This document shows positions 35,205 to 45,400 of a stretch of 64,000 nt of DNA, one piece after another. Position 1 is the stretch's first letter, and every line of letters begins with the position of its first letter. The notes below the pieces were generated by a model that worked only from the letters and a program-made list of their open reading frames with translations, was not told where the DNA came from and made no database searches. The translations under genes were made by a program, and so were the position numbers. This DNA is from Psychrobacter sp. UBA3480 (GTDB lineage: Bacteria; Pseudomonadota; Gammaproteobacteria; Pseudomonadales; Moraxellaceae): positions 165,498 to 229,497 of the forward strand of contig NZ_DFQV01000002.1 in NCBI RefSeq assembly GCF_002377945.1, given 5' to 3'.

Positions 35205-35789
35205 ATGAATGACATAGATATTGAAAGCTTTTTAAATGAACTATACATGAAAGGTCAGATTAACGACTCAAAATCTATCAATAAAATTGATAAGTACCTC
35301 AATATAACGCCAGATACAGGTAAGTTCTTAGGACTGCTGGCTCAAATCACATCAGCAGAAAGAATATTAGAGGTAGGTACTTCAAATGGTTATTCTGCTG
35401 CTTGGTTAGCATTATGTACTGATGAAGCCGTTCAGATCACCACAATAGAAAACGATTCTAAGAAGGTTAGCGCTGCAAGGGAGAATTTTTTAAGTACAGG
35501 CTTAGTAGATAGGATTAAGATTATTGAGGGTGATGCACCCATGATCTTATCAGAAATGAATAAAAGCTTTGACTTGGTTTTTGTTGATATGGATCGAAAA
35601 TTGTATTTAGATATCTTGGAGGATGTAATACGGTTAACTAGGACAAAAGGCATCATTGTATTTGATAATGCAGTCTCTCATAAGGAGGAAATGACAGGCG
35701 TTTTTAATTATTTCAATGGTAATTCACAGTTTCACACCTACTTAGCTCCCATTGGTAAGGGTGAGTTCGTGGCGCTAAAAAAATGGTAG
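35205..35789 (+). CDS. SAM-dependent O-methyltransferase, copy B
   Basis: 194 residues. It is the same enzyme as at 19178-19777 apart from eight substitutions and absence of the EDIDI duplication. ILEVGTSNGYSAAWLAL (SAM motif I), TTIEND and FVDMDRKLYLDILED are all present. GAGGAG precedes the ATG. It is followed by an intact GNAT gene, with the order and spacing that also existed at the other locus before its GNAT gene was deleted. Confidence 0.85.
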   Translation: MNDIDIESFLNELYMKGQINDSKSINKIDKYLNITPDTGKFLGLLAQITSAERILEVGTSNGYSAAWLALCTDEAVQITTIENDSKKVSAARENFLSTGLVDRIKIIEGDAPMILSEMNKSFDLVFVDMDRKLYLDILEDVIRLTRTKGIIVFDNAVSHKEEMTGVFNYFNGNSQFHTYLAPIGKGEFVALKKW

Positions 35790-35897
35790 GACGCTGCCAA
35801 TTGGTCTAAATTAAAAGTTAAATATTTGAAAATGTTCGCGGCACTACTAAAGTCGACACGCTAATCACACAATGATTCATATTTAAGGATAAGTATA

Positions 35898-36401
35898 ATG
35901 AAAATCGAAATCCGTCATGCTGAGCCAGAAGATGCAGAAGCGTTGCAAGCCATTCATACCGATGACGCCGTATATGCAAACACTTTGCAATTGCCTATGC
36001 CATCAAAGACCCTATGGCGAAAACGGCTGGCGGATATACCTGACAATATGCATATATTGGTGGCTGCGATTGGAAATGAAGTAGTGGGAGTTCTGGGGCT
36101 TGAAACCATGATATCAAAACGTCGACGTCATGTAGCAAGCTTTGGGGTCAGCGTAAAAGCCACATCACAAGGAAAGGGTGTGGGACGAGCGCTTATAACC
36201 GCAGCGCTAGATTTGGCCGATAATTGGCTGGATATAAGACGTATTGAGATTACTGCTTATACTGATAACACTGGAGCCATTGCCTTATATAAAAGTTTGG
36301 GTTTTCTGATAGAAGGTGAAATGGTGGATTATGCTTATCGTAATGGCGAGTATGTTAATGTTTATCAAATGGCAAGAGTTCGAAAAACTAAAAATGGATG
36401 A
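35898..36401 (+). CDS. GNAT acetyltransferase (YhhY-like), intact copy
   Basis: 167 residues. MKIEIRHAEPEDAEALQAIH, motif A VKATSQGKGVGRALITAALD, then RRIEITAYTDNTGAIALYKS and LGFLIEGEMVDYAYRNGEYV. These features are like YhhY and related amino-acid or antibiotic N-acetyltransferases. AAGGATAAG precedes the start. A deleted copy lies at 18873-19119. A complete boundary palindrome follows 15-90 bp after the stop. Confidence 0.82.
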   Translation: MKIEIRHAEPEDAEALQAIHTDDAVYANTLQLPMPSKTLWRKRLADIPDNMHILVAAIGNEVVGVLGLETMISKRRRHVASFGVSVKATSQGKGVGRALITAALDLADNWLDIRRIEITAYTDNTGAIALYKSLGFLIEGEMVDYAYRNGEYVNVYQMARVRKTKNG

Positions 36402-36414
36402 TGCTGAGTATAAC

Positions 36415-36495
36415 TATGGCGAACCAACCAAGAGCTTTTACTGGTTCGGTTCCCTAGTGAGGACTTGAACCTTCGGCTGCAAGCTATATATGCCA
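36415..36495 (+). repeat. boundary palindrome, copy 3
   Basis: AACCAACCAAGAGCTTTTAC, TGGTTCGGTTCCCTAGTGAG, GACTTGAACCTTCGGCTGCA, AGCTATATAT. Inner GGTTC/GAACC and CCT/AGG pairs form a stem, and the outer TATGGC/GCTATA arms are also inverted. It lies 3' of the GNAT gene and in its orientation, as copy 2 does for the Nudix gene. Confidence 0.75.
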
Positions 36496-36599
36496 ATAGG
36501 TTAAATTATTAAGATAATGACGGTGTACTTAGCATATATATTCTATCGTATTTGAATTGCTGGCTACCTACTGTTTTTACCCATTAAAAAGTTCATATG

Positions 36600-37040
36600 T
36601 TAATTCAATACCAAAAAAAATTTTGGTCTTGCGTCTGTCAATGCTTCTAAGAGGTACAAATCTTGAAAATTTCTTTCTCCCCATTCAACTAGTTGTAATT
36701 CCCCTGAAAGACTTTTAATGTAGGAGTTCACAAAAGAAGACAACATATATTGCGAAAAAATAGGATGTTTATCAGTAAAGTACTTCCATCCAATAATGTA
36801 AACTTCTTTCCATTTTAACCAGTTTTCAATCAGATAATCTGATACTACATCTGTAAGCGCATCTAGGCTTTTACCTGTAACTAGCTTAGGGCTGTAAGAT
36901 CCGTACAATACCTTCCCTATTGTCAAAGTGAAATCTTCTTTACTCTTACAGCCCGTTAAGTCTATAACAACTATGCCAGGGTCATCCAATCTTTGCTGAC
37001 CAAATTGAACCCAAGACTCGTTATCTCGAAAATAAATCAT
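36600..37040 (-). CDS. barstar-like protein
   Basis: 146 residues. The region IVVIDLTGCKSKEDFTLTIG, KVL...GKSLDALTDVVSDYL follows the barstar (barnase inhibitor) pattern, where a first beta strand with Asp/Leu is followed by a helix and then a G-x-N/S-L-D-A-L motif. GGGAG stands upstream. No barnase-like gene is adjacent. It could be an orphan immunity protein. The C-terminal third (EWGERNFQDLYLLEALTDAR) is longer than in classic barstar. Confidence 0.6.
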   Translation of the reverse strand: MIYFRDNESWVQFGQQRLDDPGIVVIDLTGCKSKEDFTLTIGKVLYGSYSPKLVTGKSLDALTDVVSDYLIENWLKWKEVYIIGWKYFTDKHPIFSQYMLSSFVNSYIKSLSGELQLVEWGERNFQDLYLLEALTDARPKFFLVLN

Positions 37041-37248
37041 TTAATTCTCCCAAAAGCTTTACTGCCATTAATACTAGTTTAAAACTCAGCTGCTGGACTA
37101 AATACGCAAACCTTATCCAGATCAGTACATACAAAGGGTATGCTCTTTCGTTTTTCGGAATGACTGTCCTTTCTAAAATAAGTATAGTTTAAAATATCAA
37201 TTAAATGCTAGAATGCCAACAAAAGCTTACTCTGGTAGTCGTATTTTA

Positions 37249-37887
37249 ATGAATAACATTGCCCTATATATCCTTATAGCCTCTGCCACTATTGCTAGCC
37301 CAGGCCCCGGTGTCATTCTAAGTATTACAAACTCCCTCACGCATGGTCGAAAAAAGACCGCTTATGGCATCTTAGGTATCTCTCTAGGAATGCTAGGCGT
37401 GGCTATTGTCTCAGCTACTAGTATTGGACTAGTGATCGCAACATCAAAGAAAATGTTCTTGGCCATTCAATTGTTGGGCGCAATGTATATATTTTACTTG
37501 GGTTTTAAAATGGCCTTTGGAAAAAGAAAATTATTTGTCCTAGATTCTGGCAACACGTTAGATGTGAGTAGTACAAGTGCTGGTAGGTTATTCAAAGAAG
37601 GTTTGCTAACCTCTCTTTCCAACCCAAAACCTATCTTATTTTTTATGGCTGTATTTCCGCAATTTATCGATACTGAGCAAACCTATCTTTCTCAATTTCT
37701 GATTTTAGCTTCAGCTTTTTGCCTGTTGGTCTTACTGATCCATTTTTGCTACGCAGAAGCATTTGCTTTAGCCAGTCGATATCTATGGAAAGCTCAAGAT
37801 AACCTATACTTAATTACAAAAATCGGCGGCGTAACATTAATGTTCATTTCTGTTCTATTGTTTGCAAGTGTGATGTTCACTGTCTAG
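37249..37887 (+). CDS. LysE/RhtB-family exporter
   Basis: 212 residues, six membrane helices. ASPGPGVILSITNSLTHGRK near the N-terminus is the LysE/RhtB signature, and LTSLSNPKPILFFMAVFPQF occupies the middle as usual. An amino-acid exporter of the inner membrane is the expected role. The ATG at 37249 gives the standard family length and an N-terminus inside the first helix; an in-frame ATG at 37213 is possible. Confidence 0.8.
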   Translation: MNNIALYILIASATIASPGPGVILSITNSLTHGRKKTAYGILGISLGMLGVAIVSATSIGLVIATSKKMFLAIQLLGAMYIFYLGFKMAFGKRKLFVLDSGNTLDVSSTSAGRLFKEGLLTSLSNPKPILFFMAVFPQFIDTEQTYLSQFLILASAFCLLVLLIHFCYAEAFALASRYLWKAQDNLYLITKIGGVTLMFISVLLFASVMFTV

Positions 37888-38019
37888 AAGATACTCTCTA
37901 GTAAATATGAAATGGTAATAATTGATATTTTCGAGACTGTTGCTAGCAAATATGAAAATAAAGCTGGGGAAAAACGCCAGACAATATATCGCTAGCTATG
38001 CCAGTTAGCCAAACTATTA

Positions 38020-38109
38020 ATACCATTAGCCTACAAGAAAAATTTCAGCTCTTCACTAAGAGGCCACCCTTATTTTTATAAATAACTTTTTAAAAGACGT
38101 AGAGTAGAT
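38020..38109 (+). repeat. shared leader and boundary element, copy B
   Basis: TTAGCCTACAAGAAAAATTT, CAGCTCTTCACTAAGAGGCC, ACCCTTATTTTTATAAATAA, CTTTTTAAAAGACGTAGAGT. It is nearly the same as the reverse strand at 34316-34412. The two leaders serve unrelated genes (an EamA transporter and a GNAT acetyltransferase). Confidence 0.75.
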
Positions 38110-38667
38110 ATGCAAAAAATAATAGAAACAGACCGCCTTTATTTAAGACAGTGGCAAAAAACTGACTTTAAACCATTTGCTGAAATGAATGCTAATAAAG
38201 AGGTCATGGAGTATTTTCCTAAGTTACTGTCAGTAAAAGAAAGTGATGCTATGGCTCTCAAGTGCCAAGCTCTTATAGAGGAAAAAGGTTGGGGGTTTTG
38301 GGCAGCGAGCTTAAAAGATAATGATATGTTTATTGGCTTTGTGGGCTTACACCAACCCCAATACGACTTCCCATTCAACCCTTGCGTTGAAATAGGTTGG
38401 AGATTACGTAAGAAGTTTTGGGGCTATGGCTATGCAACGGAAGCTGCAAATGCCGCCTTAAAGTTTGCCTTCGAAGAACTAAAGCTTAAGGAAGTAGTAT
38501 CAATAACTTCTTGTACAAACAGACGTTCACAGCTAGTCATGGAACGTTTAGGCATGAGAGATACAGGAAAGAACTGGCTTCATCCCGCTATAGATTTTTC
38601 ACATCCACTCGCCGAACATGTGTTATATAAAATAACTCAAAAAGACTGGATAGAAGACAGAAGATAA
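38110..38667 (+). CDS. GNAT acetyltransferase (RimJ/RimL type)
   Basis: 185 residues. It starts MQKIIETDRLYLRQWQKTDF. The family pattern E-I-G-W-R-L-x-x-x-x-W-G-x-G-Y-A-T-E-A is present as EIGWRLRKKFWGYGYATEA, then VVSITSCTNRRSQLVMERLG. It may acetylate a protein N-terminus, spermidine or another amine. It is monocistronic with a leader shared with 34316. Confidence 0.82.
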   Translation: MQKIIETDRLYLRQWQKTDFKPFAEMNANKEVMEYFPKLLSVKESDAMALKCQALIEEKGWGFWAASLKDNDMFIGFVGLHQPQYDFPFNPCVEIGWRLRKKFWGYGYATEAANAALKFAFEELKLKEVVSITSCTNRRSQLVMERLGMRDTGKNWLHPAIDFSHPLAEHVLYKITQKDWIEDRR

Positions 38668-39060
38668 TTAGTGTATGAAAAAACCTCATTCATTGATTCC
38701 CATAACAGGTCTTATGGCAAATAATTGTTGCGTGCTTAGATCATAAGACAAGCCACTAATACAAGTACTAGTTTGGATATACATACAGAAGTTCAACCAC
38801 TAGGATGTATTAAAAGAACCTAACCACAACTAGGACAGTCAATACAAAAATTAGACTACTAACTCATAAAGCACGTAAAAAAAACTTCTTATTTTCCATG
38901 GCTGCATTCTCAAAACTCATCATAAGTTGATATTTTATACATAAATTATTTTTTAATGCAAAACAAAAATCCTCGAAATTTAATCAATAATTAAAATGTG
39001 ATGTAAATTGACATTAACTACCTATAAGCAATTATATAAATATTAATTGCTTGAATATTG
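38668..39060. other. intergenic, nothing recognised
   Basis: About 390 bp of AT-rich DNA without an open frame, repeat or clear terminator that I can support. Confidence 0.5.
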
Positions 39061-39100
39061 GTTTCAAACCCTCCTTAGGAAGCTGAACCACTGAGAGCAT
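39061..39100 (-). repeat. diverged boundary element
   Basis: TTCAAACCCTCCTTAGGAAG then CTGAACCACTGAGAGC aligns with the core TTCAAGTCCTCACTAGGGAA, CCGAACCAGTAAAAGC of the complete copies. It lies 3' of the 66-residue gene copy B (minus strand), the same relation as in copies 2 and 3. Confidence 0.6.
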
Positions 39101-39122
39101 CTATTTACTTCACCATAGATAT

Positions 39123-39323
39123 TCAAATACGCTCAGCTTCTAACTTAGTTACTATACTTTCAAAAACTTCTTCAAAGTGCTGGCTATCAGTACATCTTTT
39201 GAACGCATTACCATTCCAAAACCCTAAATGAAATGTGATTGTAAGTCGCTTTTTATCCGCAGTTATCTGTTTAACTTCCGATAGATTAACAATTCCATTA
39301 TCTACAACTATAAAGGTTGGCAT
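39123..39323 (-). CDS. 66-residue protein, copy B
   Basis: It starts MPTFIVVDNGIVNLSEVKQI and differs from copy A (18177-18377) at five positions. AAGAGATT precedes the start. Upstream of it only the last codons of the neighbouring membrane-protein gene remain (39375-39420), where a six-base unit CAGAGC/CCAGAG is repeated about four times. Function unknown. Confidence 0.65.
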   Translation of the reverse strand: MPTFIVVDNGIVNLSEVKQITADKKRLTITFHLGFWNGNAFKRCTDSQHFEEVFESIVTKLEAERI

Positions 39324-39374
39324 ATCAATCTCTTCTTATGATTTTTATTAATAATAGGTAGCTATAAGCTTTAC

Positions 39375-39425
39375 TTAATCTATTTAGTTTCAGTGCCAGA
39401 GCCAGAGCCAGAGCCAGGGTACTCT
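39375..39425 (-). pseudogene. 3' remnant of the small membrane protein gene, with hexanucleotide repeat
   Basis: TCTATTTAGTTTCAGTGCCA corresponds to the end of the gene at 18434-18748 (TCTATTTAGTTTCAGTATCA). In this copy the sequence continues as CAGAGC repeats and then leaves the homology. The rest of the gene is lost. Confidence 0.6.
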
Positions 39426-39490
39426 ATCACTAAACCGTCCCAAGATAGTTTGAGACAGTATAGGAAAAGGTATGCTTAAAATAACAGATA

Positions 39491-39988
39491 TTACAGTGTT
39501 TTTATCATTCTGACATCTGTTATTTTGGTGCCCTCGTATAGCTCTTCATGACATTGGCTATCAGACTCAAAACCAAATTTTTTATAGAAACTAATCGCAG
39601 ATAGATTGGTTTGTAAAACCCATAAAGATAGACTAGAGCATATATTACACTGAAAAGCATCAATCAAAGCTGCATTAATTAACTTAGTACCTATACCTAA
39701 ATTCTGATATTGAGGTAAAAGATATAGAGTGGTTATTTCACACTCATGATCTTTCTTAAAGTAAGAAATAAACCCTACAGTGGTATTCTCAGTATCATAT
39801 GCTACCCATGTGTTCACACCAGGGCTAGGTAATATTTTTCCCCACATCTCCATTTTTTGAGATAAGTTATTTTCTTTGTTTTTATACGTTTCGGGTAAAA
39901 GGTTCGAATACGTAGCACTCCAACTTTCAAAGTGTATATGGGCAATATCTGATGCATCATTCTGGTCTGCTTTCCGTATAAAAAACAT
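39491..39988 (-). CDS. GNAT acetyltransferase
   Basis: 165 residues. N-terminus MFFIRKADQNDASDIAHIHF, motif A TLYLLPQYQNLGIGTKLINA, then SLWVLQTNLSAISFYKKFGF. The ATG at 39988 has GGAG six bases upstream and is preferred over an ATG four codons earlier. The substrate is not evident; the layout resembles the phosphinothricin and spermidine acetyltransferase branch. Confidence 0.8.
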   Translation of the reverse strand: MFFIRKADQNDASDIAHIHFESWSATYSNLLPETYKNKENNLSQKMEMWGKILPSPGVNTWVAYDTENTTVGFISYFKKDHECEITTLYLLPQYQNLGIGTKLINAALIDAFQCNICSSLSLWVLQTNLSAISFYKKFGFESDSQCHEELYEGTKITDVRMIKTL

Positions 39989-40000
39989 GTGGCACTCCAT

Positions 40001-40372
40001 AGTTAAATATTAGGGTAATACCACAGCGTAGCAAAATGCATCATCTGAGGTCTCTAAATAGTTTTGAGATTATCAAAGACTAAAGCTTATTCATCGAATC
40101 GGATACAGTTAGTTTCTGGCAAATCTATTTTGGTAGTGACTTTTTGCATATTAGGCCTCATGCTGAAGTAAGCTACCTTGACATAACCACCGTTATGGGA
40201 ACAGCAAGCACTATCACTTTCTATCATCACTATAATCGACAAAATGATTATCTGACAACCTTACTCCTAAGAGTCAATTAAAATTTATTTAAAAAATCTA
40301 GTATAGTAAGGTTAAAATGGGGCATAAGTAAGATACAATTATTGTTTATTTTTCTTATGCTAGATAAAAATC
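40001..40372. other. upstream region of the two-partner secretion genes
   Basis: About 370 bp between the divergent GNAT gene and tpsB. It must hold promoters for both. No strong consensus promoter or operator was seen. Confidence 0.45.
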
Positions 40373-42133
40373 ATGTCATTTGCGAATCATCTAAAACCTG
40401 TTTTGATAACAAGCATTCAATTATGTAGCCTAGGTGGTATTACCTGTCACGCCTACGCCCAATCTGATCTGAATCAAATAGAGCAGCAGCAATACAATCA
40501 ATATCAACAGCGACTTGAGAGTTTCGAAGATAAAACCTCCAAGCCTTTTGTGAATCTAAGTGAGTCGACGCCAGACACTAGTTTGAAACAACCACCGCTC
40601 GGTGAAAGCCCTTGCTTTAATATCTACCAGGTTAATCTACAACTGCCTGACGACCCTAGACTCAAAAGAGAATTCTCTACTATTTTAGGTCCTATAAAAT
40701 ATGGGCAAGGATCCATATTAGGTCATTGTATTGGTCAGAAGGGCTTAAATTATGCGATGCGTAACGTACAAAATGAGCTAATCAAGCAAGGTTTTATCAC
40801 CACTCAAGCGGCTATTGAGCCTCAAGACTTGACGAGTGGTGTGCTTAATATCACGATCATACCAGGGCGACTCAATAAGGTATGGCGATCTGAAGACGGT
40901 CACCCAAAAACGAATATTAGCAATGCGCTCACGCTTTCAGAAGGCGATCTCATCAATTTAAGAGATATTGAAACCAGCTTAGAGAACTTTCGCTTGCCTC
41001 AATCGGCAATCACCAACATCGATATCATACCAAGTGTTAGTACGATTGATAATGAGCAATACGGTAGTAGTGATTTGGTCGTCGCGCAAAAACGCACCAC
41101 GCCCATACAATGGCAACTTAGTATAGATGACTCAGGAAGCGTGGACACTGGAAAATACCAAGGCACAGTGACAACTAGCATCGATAACCCTCTGAGTGCC
41201 AATGATGCGTTAAGCCTGTCTTATACTCACTCTATTGATCCTTGGAACAATACAGACAAGCTTTCTAATAATAGTAGTTTGTATATCAATTATCGTTATC
41301 CTTACAAAAAATGGCAATTGCAATTGCTCTACAGTGATTATGACTTTAATCAAACTTTGGCTGGTCTAAATCAAGACATTATTTATAAGGGTAAATCTAA
41401 TCAAAGCTCAGTTGAGCTACAAAGGCTGATCCATAGAGATCATTACTCTAAAACTAGTGCCAGCTTAGAGGGTTATCATAAAAACTCAAAAAATTACTTT
41501 GACGATCAAGAAATTGAAGTACAAAGACGTCGTACTTCTGGATGGAAAGCAGGTATTGATCACCAGCGCCAAACATCTTTAGGAGATATAACGGCAAGCT
41601 TGCAGTATCAAAAAGGTACGGGAGCGTTCTCAGCTATAAAAGCACCTGAGAGTTTTATCAGCGAGGCTGAATCTCAACCAAGCATCTGGAGTGCGCAGGT
41701 AAGCTTAAGACACCCATTCAACATAGATAAATCCTCCTACCAGTATGCGCTTCAATGGCGTGGACAATATAGTCCTCAATCATTAACGCCTCAAGATCGA
41801 TTTATAGTTGGTGGACGATACACTACTAAGGGACTGAGCGATGAGCAAAGCTTGTCAGGCGAAAACGGTATGTTGCTACAGCAAGAAATGGCTCGGATCG
41901 TACCACTCACAGGACAAGTTACCTTGATGCCCTATATGACACTAGACCAAGGCTGGGTAGGTGGTGATAGTACCGAATACTTAGCAGGGAACTATCTTAT
42001 GAGTACCAGTGTCGGGGCTCGTTTATATGCAAGCAATATAAGTATAGATGGCTTTATTGGTAAAGGTATTCAAGCACCTCGATCAATCGATAAAGACGCA
42101 ACCGGCGGCTTTAGAGTGACGATATACAACTAG
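40373..42133 (+). CDS. TpsB/ShlB-family outer-membrane transporter
   Basis: 586 residues. A signal peptide (cleavage near HAYAQ), then a POTRA region (about 75-230) with GHCIGQKGLNYAMRNVQNEL and LNITIIPGRLNKVWRSED, then a 16-strand barrel ending in FRVTIYN. This is the pore that exports the TpsA exoprotein encoded downstream. The conserved loop-6 motif V-R-G-[YF] is replaced by T-K-G-L (GGRYTTKGLSDEQSL), an unusual variant. A strong terminator follows at 42180-42224. Confidence 0.88.
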   Translation: MSFANHLKPVLITSIQLCSLGGITCHAYAQSDLNQIEQQQYNQYQQRLESFEDKTSKPFVNLSESTPDTSLKQPPLGESPCFNIYQVNLQLPDDPRLKREFSTILGPIKYGQGSILGHCIGQKGLNYAMRNVQNELIKQGFITTQAAIEPQDLTSGVLNITIIPGRLNKVWRSEDGHPKTNISNALTLSEGDLINLRDIETSLENFRLPQSAITNIDIIPSVSTIDNEQYGSSDLVVAQKRTTPIQWQLSIDDSGSVDTGKYQGTVTTSIDNPLSANDALSLSYTHSIDPWNNTDKLSNNSSLYINYRYPYKKWQLQLLYSDYDFNQTLAGLNQDIIYKGKSNQSSVELQRLIHRDHYSKTSASLEGYHKNSKNYFDDQEIEVQRRRTSGWKAGIDHQRQTSLGDITASLQYQKGTGAFSAIKAPESFISEAESQPSIWSAQVSLRHPFNIDKSSYQYALQWRGQYSPQSLTPQDRFIVGGRYTTKGLSDEQSLSGENGMLLQQEMARIVPLTGQVTLMPYMTLDQGWVGGDSTEYLAGNYLMSTSVGARLYASNISIDGFIGKGIQAPRSIDKDATGGFRVTIYN

Positions 42134-42179
42134 ATTTTTGCTAGGCAATCCTTAGTAAACTTTCTTTAAACTCTAATGT

Positions 42180-42224
42180 AAATAAAGAACTGGCTATCAT
42201 AAGATAACCAGTTCTTTATTTTTG
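42180..42224 (+). terminator. strong terminator between tpsB and tpsA
   Basis: AAATAAAGAACTGGCTATC (42180-42198), loop ATAA, GATAACCAGTTCTTTATTT (42203-42221) and T residues. This is a 19-bp stem with one mismatch. It implies that tpsA has its own promoter in 42225-42475. Confidence 0.88.
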
Positions 42225-42475
42225 CCAACGGTACTTGTAGGATTGCTTAGTCATCAACCACTCTTTTTTGTTAAATGCACTAATTTGATTAATATCAATA
42301 TTTTATAGCCAACCTACTTACTAAATCAGGATTTAGAATACCTATTTTTTATTAAGAAAACCGCTTTTATTAGTTCTAGAAAATTTATAAAAATAACGCT
42401 AGTCTTTACAATAGTTTGTAGATACAATTGCTTACATTTTTTGACATTTATCAACTTTCAAGGATGATTCCTGAG

Positions 42476-45400
42476 ATGAATAAGCAATGCTATAGAGTAG
42501 TGTTTAACAAAGCCCGTGGCATGATGATGGTTGTTAGTGAAGTGACCAAGAGTCAAAATAAAAAAGCAGGTAATAGTAATGGCAAAAAATCTCCTGCCGC
42601 AAAGTCAGAGTCTCACTCGGGTATCAACGTCTCCTATCATCGTTTGGCCATGGCGATTCTATGCTGTCAAAGCATGGTCTATACGCAAGTACAAGCGGCA
42701 ACCTCTGCCATACAAAATACGGCCAGTAGTGTTCCTGTCAACCAACGAGCAGCGCTTTTAAAAGCAGCCAATGGTACGCCTATTGTTAATATCCGCACGC
42801 CTAACAGCAACGGCTTATCTCATAATACCTATAACCAATTCGATATTGGCAGTAACGGTGCCATCCTGAACAACAGTATAGGTGGTGCTACCACTCAGTT
42901 AGCTGGAGCTATCGCAGGCAACCAGTATCTAGCGAAAAATGCTGCCAATACGATTCTGAACGAAGTCCGTAGCAATGCGCCAGCCAAGTTTCAAGGCAAT
43001 CTTGAGATTGCTGGACAACGCGCAGACGTCATCATTGCAAGTCCATCGGGTTTGCAGATACAAGGTGGTGGGTTCATCAATGCTAATCGTGCGACGTTGA
43101 CGACTGGTACACCTAAGATTGATAGTGCAGGAAATCTAATGGGCTTTGATGTCAAGCAAGGACAAATTCAATTTGATAATGCGGCGACAGGTAATGCACT
43201 AGGCGGTGACCTCTATGATGGCAAAAACAAGAACCAAGCCAACTATATAGATGTCCTAGCACGCGCCGTCACTATCAATGGCCAGATTCATGCCAATCAA
43301 GATGTTGATATGGTTATTGGCAGCAACACTGTCGATTATGATACGGGCGCAGCGACTAAGATCACTGGGACAGGAACTGCCCCAACCTTGGCAGTCGACG
43401 TCAGTACGCTTGGTGGTATCTACGCAAATTCTATTAACCTTGTCGGTACGGAGGACGGCTTGGGCGTTAGAAACGCTGGTAATATACAAGCCAATCAGCA
43501 GATTGTACTCACCAACTCGGGAAAAATTGAGAACACAGGTGCTATACAGACAACCAAAGCCCAAACCAGTTTATTGAGTATTAATGCCACAGGCACGACA
43601 GGTAGTATTGAACACAGCGGTACTATTGGTAGCTATGGCATGATTGATATGCAAGCCGATAAAGATATTACCCTTAATAAAGGCCTTATTAGAAAGAATA
43701 GTGCAGGAGCAGCTGTACAATTGATGCCAGATATCATAAATATCGATGCTGGGGGTAGTCTAAAAGTATCAAACATCTCAGATATTCGTAATAAAAATGT
43801 TGATGATCAAACTAGTATCTATACGCATTCAACCCTAGATACGATAGTCGATAGCAAAAGCGCTATCGCATCAAACGGTGGGGTCTCTATTGATGCCGAT
43901 CGTTATGTACGTCTTTTGGACACTAGTAGCACTAGTGTAGGCGTTGCCGCATTAAACATTAGCTCAAAAAGTGGTACTACGGTTGACAATGCGACGGTCG
44001 CTGGGAGCGGTGATGTCACTATTAATTCTCGTACCGCTGATACGACCGTTAGTAACAACAGTAAAGTAAGTGCTGTAAAAAACTTGACCATTAGTGCTAA
44101 TCGTAATGCCACCGTTAGCTCAGGCACCACTATATCAAAAGCTGAGAATCTTATCTTACAAGCAGGTGGTAATGCTCTTATCGACAACAGCGGTAGCATT
44201 AACGTTACTAACGACGCTATTGTGCAAGCGGGAGAGCTGGCGTACCTAAAAGACAGTATTCAGCCTATCACAATCGGTAAGCAGCTGACGATTAAAGGCA
44301 AACAAGCGACCGTCTTAAATAGCACTGCCAATGCTAATGACGGTATCTATATCACAAGTCAAGGCAAAGCCACTACGATCACCAACAGCACTCTTAATAG
44401 CACTAAAGGCGCGGTATCGGCTATCGCCAATCAATCAGCCCTAAACGTCAATAAGCTAACCACTAATGCCAACAGCACTATCTTGGCAGCTGGTAATAAC
44501 GTGGGTATTACAGCAAGTAACCTTAAAGCAGATAACATAGTTATCGAGTCAGGGGCGACTACCACAATCAATGATTTGACGACGGCTGCTAAAGAGATTG
44601 CACAGATAGGTGGCACTAGTATATCTTCAAAAGTAAATACTAGCGTTATTAATAGCACGCTAAATAGCACTGGTAATACCGTCATGCGCAGTGATAAAAG
44701 CCTGACGCTGACCAATAATGATATTCAGTCTCAAGGCATTGTACTAAAGACCAATACTGCTAGTACGCTAAAAAACACTGCTGGTATTAATAATACCTTT
44801 GGTGACGGTGACATCACGTTGATTAAGAACACACTATCTACTAACGGCACTAATGATAACAGTAACGGTATCATCGTTGATGCTGCCAATTATCTTACTG
44901 TCATAGACAGTCAAACTAAATCAACGGGCTCAACCAGTTTGAAGTCTGGCAATCTCATGCGGGTCAACAACAGTACCGTAGATGCTGATAAGCACCTAAA
45001 CATTAATAGTGGCAATCAGCTTGTCTTTAACGGTGCTCGTACTGCAAATAGCAATACAGCTCTCACTCATACAGTGGGTAATACCACGCTAAAAGCAGGT
45101 CAAATAGTCTCTATTGACAGTAATGCTACTCAAAGCCATCAAAATACGAGTGTTTCAGGTGGGGCTGTCATAATAAATTCTGATGCTGATATTGCTTTTA
45201 ATATTAATAGTAGATTGAATACTATTGGTAATGCAGAACTTGCTGCAAATACAGAAAAGTCCTTGGAGGGTAATTCAATGAATACTCTTAATGGAGACCT
45301 AACTGTTAGTAGTAAATCAAATCTAACCATCGATCCTAAGCTAGTAATTTTTAATACAACTGGAAATTTATCTCTGAACTCTAGTAATGGTAGACTTTGG

